From Dysidea avara (lineage: Eukaryota; Porifera; Demospongiae; Dictyoceratida; Dysideidae), in contig NC_089280.1 in the NCBI RefSeq assembly GCF_963678975.1, positions 16,962,780 to 17,026,779 on the forward strand: DNA of 64,000 bases, written 5' to 3'. Position 1 is the first letter of the stretch. Every line of letters starts with the position of its first letter. The position numbers were made by a program, and so were the translations under genes. Positions 46,431 through 58,600 of the stretch are shown here, piece after piece. Below the pieces are notes generated by a model, which saw only the letters and a program-made list of their open reading frames with translations, was not told the DNA's origin and searched no databases.

Positions 46431-46625
46431 CTGTGTTACTTGTGCTGGTCATATTATTCTTATCCTCATATTCTTCTGACTGATCTTGTTCAGCATATTG
46501 CTCACTGGAGTCATCTTCTGTAACATCTATCACAGAGTCACACTCCACTGATTGTTGTAGAGAAGTTTCATCATTTTCGTAACTAACATCACTGCTGTCT
46601 TTCTTTATCTCCTGGAAACTGCTCT
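46431..46625 (-). CDS. Acidic exon of the array gene, inverted copy
   Basis: Bounded by ACTACAG|AG and CACAG|GTAAAT. The acidic frame reads SSFQEIKKDSSDVSYENDET, then SVECDSVIDVTEDDSSEQYA and EYEDKNNMTSTSNTG, resembling exon 5 of copy A. That frame begins in phase 1. The phase expected from a zipper exon (2) would read EQFPGDKERQQ and stop, so an indel or a different upstream exon is implied. Confidence 0.5.
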
Positions 46626-46984
46626 CTGTAGTACAATATACAGAAAAGTTGTGTTACAAAGTGATGGACATGTAAGGCAAGTAATTATTTATATTCCACC
46701 CATCCACCACATTAAATTCTATGTTAAGATGTTATAAAAGGAGTCCTAACCTATCTCCTCAGCATATTTCAAGCTTAAAATGAAGTCTGTAGGACATTTT
46801 TCACTTCATCATTTATGATACCACATGGAATTGTTAGAAATTATGACTGCACTAGGCATTCATTTGAGACCAGGTGTTTTTGTTCGAAAACTGGAATTTT
46901 TCTATACCCCAAACTAGACCAGGCAGAACCAACCATAATTTGAGGTATTTCCTTGTGTGTGCTATGTTGCATATAATTCCTTAG

Positions 46985-47082
46985 AAACTGAAAAGTATTG
47001 CTGAAGAAAACAAAATCTGTTTAGCTGCATTAAGAGAAAAGAAACACTTGCTTACAAAAAGACTAGAGCTGTTAGAATCATT
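46985..47082 (+). CDS. Leucine-zipper exon, copy 2
   Basis: 98 nt between CCTTAG|AAA and TCATT|GTAAGT, phases as in 19542-19639. It encodes KLKSIAEENKICLAALREK... with Leu-Asn-Leu-Leu-Leu heptads intact. It is a well-preserved exon beside a broken bHLH exon pair, so it is probably a relic or used by an unseen transcript. Confidence 0.55.
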
Positions 47083-47289
47083 GTAAGTACATTAACTGAA
47101 TTCGATAATGATTAATTTATAGCTTCCCTTTGAAACTTTTATATTCATTCTCTCATGTAATTTTCTGATACTCGATATGCTAGAGTTACAGGAGAAAAAC
47201 CAAACAACTGTAAATTGCGGGGTCGAAATACTCTAATAGAATTGTCACCGTGGGGTAAAAAAGGTGCAAGAAAATGTCGAAAAAACTTA

Positions 47290-47357
47290 GCAGTGTTTGA
47301 ACCAGGGACTTCCATACTGAACACCTAAATCCTTAACCACTGAGCCACTGCTATCAC
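47290..47357 (-). repeat. tRNA-derived SINE head
   Basis: The minus strand reads GTGGCTCAGTGGTTAAGG (A-box region) and CCTGGTTCAAACACTG (B-box), like a Leu/Ser tRNA relative. It is followed by A-rich sequence. It is not a complete tRNA. Confidence 0.5.
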
Positions 47358-47892
47358 TTCACTTAATTTCTACTTTATAACTGAAAATTCTAGCTAAAAT
47401 CTACTCAAAATAGTAAAAGTTCATAATTTCATAGATCTACCAATGGAAAATCTATATTGTTCGATCTAAAACATTTTGTGTGTTCTATTAGAAATCCTCA
47501 AAAAAAATGTGCACTCTATTTGAGCATTAGAAAAGTAATCAAACAAAAGTACTATTACGACTTCTCTAGTATTCCATCGAACCAAAGCTGATACTATAGC
47601 CATTTTGGTACAGATTGGCAGGTAGTACACTTACTACACTACTATTAAGATCTACTTGTGCCATCATCATAATAAGTGCTATACTAATAAAACTTGTGAC
47701 AACAGGCTGTAAACTGTATTCTAGCATAAAAGATACAGGATTTGCTTTGTAAAAATTGAGCAACTGCAACTTAGCACGTTTTGCATGAAAAATCGAGATA
47801 GTCTAATAGAACAGTCACTGCAAAATCTTAATGGACAAATAGTATGCCTAACTTGGAAGGAATTTACTTTGCTATAAAACACTATTGCAAAC

Positions 47893-47958
47893 ACTGTAAA
47901 TACAGGGACTACATACTGTAAATACAGGGACTACATACTGTAAATACAGGGACTACAT
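47893..47958 (+). repeat. 22-bp tandem repeat, three perfect units
   Basis: ACTGTAAATACAGGGACTAC-AT is repeated three times without change. Confidence 0.9.
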
Positions 47959-48050
47959 ATACGTATATTACAACTTTTTGCAGTTCCACAGTCCTGAACA
48001 CCAGTACCTTTCATAAAACCAAATTGAGAAGCTGGAATATATGAGGAAAT

Positions 48051-48359
48051 ATGATAATACATCTGCAAAAAGAAGTGAAATCCATGCAAAAACAGCAAAG
48101 CTATATAAAAAGAGTGCGGCGTTCAAAAAGCCTGGGTCAAAAAAGTGAAATCAAAGGTGGCAGCCATGAAATGGCTGCAATAATGTTGATCATAATAAAT
48201 GTTATCATGTCATTGCACAAAGCCATTTTAAAATTTATTATCCACATCATTGCAGCCATTTCATGGCCACCACCTTTGATTTCACAACTTTTTCACCCTG
48301 AAGGCCACACTCTTTTTTAATATATAGCTTGGCTGTTTTTGCGTGGATTGTATTATCAT
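48051..48359. mobile_element. Foldback MITE (ATGATAATAC ends)
   Basis: Ends ATGATAATAC and GTATTATCAT. The arms share ATCCATGCAAAAACAGC, GTGAAATCAAAGGTGG and CATGAAATGGCTGCAAT as complements. Related fragments lie at 19680-19800 and 25540-25645. The 89-codon frame is an artefact of the arm. Confidence 0.7.
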
Positions 48360-51300
48360 TACAGATTGGGCTTACTAGATGGTAGCTTGATGGCAGATGA
48401 TATTGCACATAAACAGTCAACATAAATTTACTATGTGCTAGCTAGAAAGATAGAGGCTACAGTGCAAGTGCAGTTGTACCTAAAGCATACACAGGCAATA
48501 AAATTATGGAGAGCAAGAAGAGAACAGCTAATCTCTTCTAGAAATCAACAATAGGGGATCAAAGGGGTAAAACTGCTTAAAAGCTGCTGAACATTGAAAT
48601 ACTCTAATAGAACTCTAATAGAACATTCATCATTAAACTATTAAGAACAAATTAAAGACCAACTCGTAGACCCCTTGAACTTCAACAAACCACACTGCAG
48701 CATTTATGCTGTGTCTATGTGAAAGTTAGTTACCACTGTTAGAAAATAATTATTTCACTTTATAGCTAAAGTGGCTCACAACACTTATAAGGTTCAGTCA
48801 ATATTATCACCAAATTTGATCTCAGAAAGCTAAATTTGCAAACTTTTCCAGTGAGGGCATGCTCTCAGATGTCCTACATAAAGCATACTCCTAAGTGCGC
48901 TTACTACTACAGTGTAGTTGTATCAACCAGTTGCCACATTTTTTTAGCTGGCACTATAGATGCCTCTGGCTTAGTCCCCCCTTGGAAAATCCTCCCAAAA
49001 GGCTATACCCACCACTCATGATAAGAAATGTGACATTGAAGAATGACTTGAGGGACCCCACAACAACAAAGATAAATCAAAATTATTAAAGTAAGAATTG
49101 TCACTGAGTTCTGTAATGAAGTAATTTGAAGTGCTTATCATTAATAATTTAGCTTAGGTAATAGCTAGGTAAGAAAACTTTGACAAAGTATAGCTATTTA
49201 CTTTAAAAGGATGAAAGATGTAGCCTGTCACTATAGATATCTCCCTCAATGGTTTGAGAGGTTGTTCTGAAAATCTAGATCATGGGTTGTGCAAATAGTG
49301 CACTGGGTTGAGAGTACCTCACTGTATCAGACTTATAGAATTGTGAATCAATTGGATAATCAGTTATTGTTGAGGATGATTAATTATCAGGCTATGTGGA
49401 CAATAACCAATTAATCGGTTGGATCACAAGATTATTGGTTCATTAGGCATCATCGAGGGTATTTTACACTGTAAAATTACTTCTTTTTATTGCAAACACT
49501 TACAGTATTTCTGGGGATTATCAATATACAAACTTGTATGGCAAAAAGCAAAGTCATGTAAAGTCAATAAATCGGTTAATCAATCAGTTATAGAGTCAAG
49601 TCAAGAATCAGTTATGGACTCTTTGTCCAAGTCACAGCTCTATATCAGAGTATGATAAGTGATAAAAATTCATTCTAAGCTGAAGATTCTTGGAACTAGT
49701 TTGTTATTGTCCATTATATAGCTTCTTGGTATTGAGTTGCTTTGCTCATTTTTACTGGTCTGGTCTTTTCCTCAATAAAGCAATTTGTGGTAGATGAATA
49801 ACATAATGACATTTTAACTATAATAACAAAATGCCAATAGCAGGTAAGACAACTGCCTAGCTACTTCACAATATTTATCATTGCTTGGTAGCGAGGCCTA
49901 GTTGTAGCACTGTCAGATTATCATATAGGTTAATTTTAATTCTACTATCTAGCATATACTCTAAAATATTTTATAATTGTAGATCTTCCTTGGCAGACAC
50001 TTTGCTGTGGGAGTAGAATGTTGATGTCTATATATTATTACAAGAAGCAGGTCATTTCCCCAACAGAGTCACTACAACATTTCACCAGAGTTGTGTGAGC
50101 AATTGTGGTCAGTTATAGACTAGATGTCCACATCACCAAATATGTACATGTTATGTGACCATTTCCTCAAAGGTTATCAAAAACAATGATTGGTGGATTT
50201 AATGAAACCAAAGCACTTTGCAATTACATCATAACAAAGAGAAAAATCCCATGTACCCATGTAGTCGGCAGCAGTAGACTTGACTCACACAAGGGGCATG
50301 TTCTGGTCAGTAGTGTTAGTAGTCACACATATACATTTTTCAGCTAGTGTAATTGTTTTGATCCTATAATGTAATCATTACATAGTAGGCAACTGATCAA
50401 TTGCGCTAAAGCTATTACTACACATTTCATAGTTAACAAAATAAATATCAGAACAACTTGTCACCCACTACTCCATCATTACTGGGACATTACCAACCCA
50501 AGTAGTTAATTCCAGAGTGGTATACACATATCTGTGGTGGTTCACATTATATTACTGAGATTCCGAGAAAGACAGGCTTTTAAGATATATTACCAGGTAT
50601 TAAGCATTATAGACATTTAGACAGCAATACCCACCCTTGACAAATATGAAAAGAACCATAACAATTAGTGGAGCAAGTAGGAGGTTTACAAAATAATTTG
50701 GGTCAGACGATTAAATTTCATTTTTGACCACAACAAGACCAAGACACAGGAGTATTTTAGTAAACACATTTAGTTGAAGTTATGATGGTATATATGGAAC
50801 TGTAATTCATTGTATCTATTTAAATAAGTATTTCCTTGTGTGTATGCGTCACTACCCCTCACATTATATACCTACATAAATGAAAATTCAAGTATATAGC
50901 TTTACTGTGCTATATATACAAGAATTTCACATGGATAGCTCTAAAATTATTTTGTAATGGTTACTCAGTGACTTTCAACCTTGCTAGCTACAAAATACAG
51001 TTGACTCCAGCACTCACCACATATACATGCATCAAGTGCAGGCAACAATTGAACTTCTGTAGGTTATAACCATGTTCATACATGGCAGTTTCCATACACT
51101 ACGTGCACCCAGTGTTAATTGACTTGCTATCTGGGCATAACAGTTGCTTGCCCAGTTGTGAATCAAGTGTGCACCACCCATAACCTCCCATTGACGCACC
51201 TAACAGTCACACGGCAAGAATGAAGGTCATTTAAGGTCTTTATTGTGATAAACTTTTATTACCAAATCACTCATACAGAATTTTTTTTTATTTTACAGTG

Positions 51301-52640
51301 GATCAAATAAATAACAAACTGGATATGCAAGGGAGTGTCACATAGGTACGTGTCATAGGTATAGACCTGCGACTGCAGTCAAAGTCTTGACTCGCTGAAA
51401 TTTCGCTTTGCCGTTGACCTGTGACTAAGAGCCTTTTTCAATCTTTGTTAGCAACTATATTTCAGTACTTTTCGATGGTGGGTAGAATTTTTACCCTTGA
51501 CTGTTGACTTGGCACGAATTTGGTAGCCTTGACCTTTGACTGTGGTTGCAGATCTACCTACAGTGAGTGCCTGTGTGTCACGGCACCCCCTTGATATGTT
51601 TTGGGCGAAATTGCATATGGACATAACGAGAGGCTAGTTAGCTAATTAATTACTGTAACTGATTTTTCTTGTCCATTAAAATAAACCCCTCTATTCTGGA
51701 CACCTTGGGACAATGTCCTTTACGTGAAGTGTCATTTTTCAGGGGTCAAAATGTATGTACACCCCGGAACTGCACTGATGACAATGTCCTGGTTTTTGGG
51801 GTATCCGGGTTCCGCCACCAGCTAGCTAGAGGCGGCTACAGTCGATTGCAGAATTGTTGAAATTTCTCTTCCCGTGCCGTAAACATTCCGTGGGCTGGAA
51901 AACTATCTGTAGTGACGCCGGATCAGCCGGACTGAGGAAAAAGATTCAGTAGTGTGGTTCAATTGCTGTTGAATCCGTGGCAAGGACAATAAAATTTACT
52001 CACAAGGAGCATTACGGAAACACTCACGGTACGGCATACTTTTTTCAAGAATCCTGCAACCGACTGTAAGATGTCATAGCGGATCAAATCTACCCCTCTG
52101 AATTACTGATGGCTAGTCTCGCGTAGCCACTCAGCAGGCCTCCTTTTTTCTTTTGTGTGGGGGCCGCGGGAAGCTACGCGAGACTATATACTTGACTACA
52201 TGTATGACCATAGATTATCGAGAGATAATCTATGGTATGACTTACTATAACAACGGACGCTGCCGTGCCGAAACGGAATTGAGTTGATGCAGTGTTGATG
52301 GTTGGGTTGATTGAAGACAAAGGCTATAGCTCGCTTCGTGGCTAAGACGAGTTTGTGAAATGAACTCAGTTGGATAACTTATATTCGGTTCGGTCTCGGG
52401 TATATACGGTGGCTTGGAATCCCTTTTCAGAGAAAAACCGCAGTTTTGTTGCATGGTGTTGCCCACGTATTTGAGCAAATTACGTCATCGCGTCGACGGC
52501 CACATGCCAATGCTAATAATAGCCATGCGTTCATACAAATTTACGATACGACTAGCTATGCGTACTGAGTTAGTCTTGTGGCGAGTCTGCATTGTCAATA
52601 ATCTATGGCATTGTGAACGTCGACATTAGATTATATATAT
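48360..52640 (+). other. Intergenic unit, second segmental copy, and promoter of copy C
   Basis: It is collinear with 420-5012 but lacks the R insertions, so it serves as an empty-site reference. 52240-52640 aligns with the proposed promoter of copy A (TGCCCACGTATTTGAG, CCAATGCTAAT). A small hairpin with TAGTCTCGCGTAGC ends sits at 52114-52186 and a 12-bp-stem hairpin with a GAGA loop at 52208-52235. Confidence 0.6.
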
Positions 52641-52692
52641 CAAGAGCTTTTACCCGTTACCTGCAGCATCAGTATCCGCAGTTAGTATAGCT

Positions 52693-55600
52693 ATGAGCAA
52701 CAGTCGAGGAGAAGGAAATTTGTTGCTCATTGTCAAAGCTGCAGAAGGAAAGAGAACAAGACCCAATGAACCTGGTAAGAACGAATTAGATAATGCTGAC
52801 ACATGTGAGGTAGAAATACATGAACTAGCTAGTTGATAGCAATTAAAACTGTCATAGACTCAGTAAACATACAGTATAAGTAGTTTAGTTTAGTGGATTT
52901 GTTATTCAGAACTACAGACTTTCTTGTAAATAGTGAGTATAGTCTTGCCATGGGAGTGCTGAGCAAGTTTTAGCTGACTAGTTGGTGTTGTTTACTTGAG
53001 GCACAGCCACTGAAGTTCTGAGTTCCAAGAAATTAGTGTCATGGATTGTTTGCATGCCAGAATGTGGCTATACAGACCCCGTTAACTGGTGTGGTGAAAT
53101 TCTTAGGAGGTTCTGCTTTGCTGCTCTATTACAGGACTTGTTATAAGGTAGTAATAATTGTTGCATGGTATGACGGATCAACTTTGTATGTGCTGATATA
53201 ATGGTGCATAATCACCATTCATAAACTTAGTGTGGTTGTAGGAGGCAATGTTTAGGTTAAACTGGTTATATACAGTGCATTGATATAAACAGCACTCTGA
53301 CTAGACTACAATGGCTGTGTATGGGTGCACGTATTAGTAATAGTAATAATAGTAATTATTTGGATAAGCACATCTGTTAGATATGCATAACGTGTGTACA
53401 ACTGTCCAAAATTGGAAAGTGTTATATCTGAGTGTGTATATTATAATCATAGCTATATACTATAAAGTTGTGTAGTATTTGAAGCATACACATGCATGAA
53501 TAACCGGAATGGTTGCATTCAGTAAGTATATACGCAGCAATGGATGATTGAAATGTATAAATAATTATAATAATACGATACACTAGTATTTAATGTAAGG
53601 ACATGGCCGACATTGTCTACAAAGTGGTAACATAAGCAACTGATTGTCTCCTTAAACTCCTAATCGGTGAAGGAAGATCCCAGTTTTCAGCCATCTGCCT
53701 TGGCTGTCTTTCAGCTATAAAGGGATCATGGTCCCATTGTTATGGACCCATTCGTTTTAGCACTCGGCAGTATACTACTGAGAAGACTCTGCAAAGTACC
53801 ACCGGACCACACGTATATTTTCCATATATAAATTATTGACCAGTTGCTAATATCACTGCATCTGAAAACTCTACCCTGTCCTGCCATAGATGATGCAATT
53901 CAGTGTGTAATAATGTACACGCCCACTAAGTTTCAGATCAATTGTGTGAATGGAACGTGAGGTATAACCATAACCAGTTTAATAATACATAAATATTAAT
54001 ACAACAACAAGTAAAACTACAAATCTTTTAACTGGTCTTTGTTTTTTAACATTCTTGAAGACTAACTGGCTGCTTTAGCCACTTCATTACAAGGGTGAAC
54101 AAGGGCATATTCAGAGAATTGCGTAGTACATGGTCTAGTTCATCAGTCAGATGTGTTTCAGGCTTCATGACAGTTATAAGGATCTATAAACCTTGAGGCT
54201 GTATGTTTTAGTTGTTTACAGCACTGTAGTACCTGGTATACTGTTGGTCTTGGCCTTTTTGGGTGATTTGTGATCTCCTCCATTGAAATGTTGCAACTTG
54301 CCTTCGTGTTATAACACAAACTTGCAAGAGGAAGCAGTTAGTCTAAAATCCTTCTCTGATGGTTAAAACCTATAAAAGGACAGAAACCATTAGAATAGTC
54401 CAACAAAACAAGTATATATAGCTAATTAGCAATGTATCAGCATGGCTAAAGTGTATATATATATAGGTATCATTAATATAGGTATCAATTTTTTTTTTTA
54501 AGTTGTCTGTTCTGTGATCAATACAAATATACTATATTACAAGCAAACAAAGACAAAAATGACTATAAAATGTCCACACTAAGGATGGAGATGCCCCTCG
54601 TGCATAGGCAGATTAGGTATCCAGGGGAGGAGCAGCAACCACACAGCAGCCGAGCCATTAAGGAAAATCCTATATGGCATTGAAGCCAGCAAAGCATGTG
54701 ACTGTGGCGGGTGGCAATGTATGAAGCCAACTTCTTAACATCAGCAGTTGGTCCACAGCCACCAGCACCTGAAAAGACAAGTGGTGAGAAACATCCCATC
54801 TCCACATCACAAACCCACTGGTCATAAGCCCTCCTCTTCTGTTGCTCATTGTGGTGATAACAAGTCGACACTGGTACTGATAAGATGGGGTATAGGGATT
54901 GAACACACGTACATCAAAGAAAGCACATTGATGTGAAACATCCCAAAAACCAGTACCCAAGTGAGCACCATCATCTACAATGGCACTACGGTAAGACAGG
55001 CTTCCCCAGTCAATGGCTGAAGACCATGCAGGCTCAACAGAAACATCATGACAAATCTCCTTTAGCAAATGAGCGATAGAATCACGAATTTCATTATGGT
55101 GGACAAATAAGAATCCTCCCCGAGGACAACTTAAGGCATGCTCAACAGTAAAGAGACACCACACACACGCGCGCACGCGTGCACGAAGCTGGCAGTAGGC
55201 ATCCAACCATATCACAGGCAGAGGGCATCATGAAAATCACTTTTACGTAGTTGAAACTCACCTGTGTGTAGATGATAGGTATTTAATTTTCCCTCCAGGT
55301 GATTCTCTCTTGTTTAAGTACTTTCTTAGACACAAAACAAATTTTTTAAAATTTTAAGCAGCTTATTGGAAGCATATTTGGGTCACACTGAAAGCACTTT
55401 TGGGCCTAACCAATACTGCCAAGGCAACATGAAGGTATTGTGAGGCTGGTTTCTGGTCAATATTAATAATTACCATGTCAGAAGCCATATCATGCTTTAT
55501 GTATTCACTCTTACAAGCCCCTATACTACCTTAACTGTGGTTATTATATTTTGTAGCAGACAAAATGGGTGGGGTAGTATGAGGTTTTGTAGTTGTAGTT

Positions 55601-58600
55601 GAAACTACAGGCAATCTTAATATGTCATGTACATATTATACTGTTATTAGTACGTGTGTCATTGATGGGAATCTTGTAAAGGCACACTAAATTTTAATTT
55701 TAGTGTTATGAGGTTGCAGCTCTTATGACATCATGACTTAATTTGGGCGAGCCCCACACTAGCAGGACTTAGATTCATGCACAAAAAAACTACGATAAAA
55801 ATCAGTGATGATCCATATAAGGGTATGTATGTACATTGTTGATAACACAAACAATAATCAGTGTCATTTACTGATGATCCTTATAAGGGCTTGTTGGCAA
55901 TCTCCACTCTGATTGTGACAATCATGAATAAAGAGCAGCTTATAGATGACCGTGATAGATCTAGAAGATCAACAGAAACAGCAGAACAAAGGGAAGTAAG
56001 AGAAAAGGACATAACTAAACGGGCTGCAGAGATGCCATGCTTCAAGCAGGCTGAGAGGGTGGTCCAATAAAGAGTTTGTCAGAGAATTCCCAATTAAGTT
56101 AGAGTCACCTTATAGGGTCTACCACCCCAGTAAAATTACACTCTGGTCAATCAACACAGTCGATCACCCTGCCACCCAATAACATTGAGCAATACCATCA
56201 TTCTGCCACTCTGACTGGTGATGTCAATCAACACCATCACCCTACCAACCCAAGAGCATTGATGAACTGACATCACGGATACGATTTTGGCTCTTGTTAG
56301 CGATCTTTCTATTCTGATCATCAGATTATTACTGTAGCTATGTTGTTAGATTGGATGGATTGACATCATCATCCTGCCAGCCCAAGAGCATTGATGAATT
56401 GACATCATCCTTGGATACGATTTTCATCATTTCATTGGCAATGTCTGTAGCTATAATTATACTCTTATAGCTATTCACATCATTATTTATTTTGTGTTCC
56501 TGAATTATAACAACATAATTAATCAGCTATTGACATTTAAATCATTAAATGTAATTGTGTGATTAATTACATAGTATAGGCATGCAATCAACAAGACAAA
56601 CTTGTGCATGTATTAGCACATCAATCACTGGCAGAAACTTGCAATACAGTTCAAATTGTATCATCTTCAATCGTGTAAATTAATGTCGACAATGAAAACA
56701 GCTGTTCTACGATTGAACCAACAGCTGATGTTTCAGTTTGTACAACCTCATCACCTCTTCTCTTGCCTTTCCACTCAGAAATATACACATTTTTGCCCTT
56801 AACTAGCAAGTTATCCTTTTCAGTTGCACAACTTTGCTCAGATCTGCTCATTTTTCTCCACCTACAAAATACCAAAACACAACATCACATAGTTAGCTAC
56901 AGTTAATCATGAATCACACACAAAATTATAAGCAACTCAACCCACTTAGGCTCACCCCACGATGTTAGTCTAGTTATATTGTGGCTACACCTCTGAGAGG
57001 TCACTAAACCAGATGGCCCTAGTGTTAATAGAAATTATCACATTCTTTGAAATAACTGGTGTCAGATGTGGTGGAAGAGAGTGGTTGTGTGATAGTTTCC
57101 AATATTTAATAAATTATTTATAAGCCTAATAAATAATTTCAGGTCAGGGACTATTATCCAATGAGATATAGGTGAATAGAGACCAGAAGGATTACAGTGA
57201 ATTTCAGCTAGGAACTAAGCCACCCAAGCACCACACTATTATGACAACCCACAGAGGACCTGTTAGCAATGACAGCAAATGCAACCTCTGAAGAATCCAT
57301 CCACAAGTATTAAATTGTTGCGAAGTTTCAGTTATACTGCTCAGCCAATTGCTTTTCATGGTGAAGGAGGTTTTGTCATTTAAATGAAAAGTAATAGTAT
57401 ATGGTATATTATCGTTAACGTGCTGTGCAATGACCTCCTTGCAATTGCTTACAAAACATTTAACAAAATGTTATAGCACGTGTATCTACACATACCACCC
57501 TTCCATCAAACTTTCCTCTATAACATTATGACATGCACTGATAACAAAACATCCACAGACTATAGACATTTACAGACCATATATAATGAACTAACACAAA
57601 ACAAACAATTTGGGGAGAAATTAGGCAGCTGGTTGAGGCATTGGTACTGCATAACTGAGACATTCTGCTTTATTACATGTTGTAGTGCTCATGTCTCTGT
57701 ATTGCTCTGTAAAGCACATTGTAGTGCTCAGGTTATAACTTGGAACACATTTGCGTCAAACAGTACATTACACATATCATGTATAACACGAATTGCATCA
57801 AACACATTGCATCATAATAGCACATTATGTTGCAACACATAATACATCAAACATGTTAAATCGTAACAGCACATTACACAGGTCACATTGTAGCACGTAT
57901 CACGTCATGACAACATATTACACACATCATAACAAATATTATGTCAAGCGTATCACATGGTGACAGCGCTATGCCACATCAGAGGAAGACATATGAGGCT
58001 ATAATTGTACAACAAAATGTTCCTTCATTCTAATTACTAATAAACAATGTAGCTGTTTTCAACTATACATGTTCAGCTTGTTACACATCCCTGCACATGG
58101 AGAAGGATACATAGCTAGCCTACAACTAACCTGCTTACTTCAACTGTTGGAGGTGTGGTATAAAAATTATGAACGATTTCTATTAACAAGCAAAGCCGTG
58201 ATGTGCAAATTACACCTTGCACTGTTAGTGAAAAGAATGGGACACAAAGACAAAAGTAAGTACATGATATATGCTTTACATGTACTGTGACATGCCTAAG
58301 GCATCTACCAGGCTAAAATAACATCTGAAAGTGAAAAATCAAGTCCATAGCCTTAGCGATAATTGAACTGTGCTTGTCTGAAGGCATTAGTTAGTCAGTC
58401 AGCAGAAAATCCACTAACTTAAAAAAAAAAATTGTGGCAGCTTTTTAAAAGCATTTTGGGTCACCCTGTAAGCTTGATTGTACCTGCCAAGGCCCTGTGA
58501 AGGTTTGTGAGGCTGGTTTCTGGTCAATATGTTTCATGGGAATATGCAATCTCAGGCACTGATCCAGAGGGGGGGATGGGGTGGCTAGCCACCCACCATG

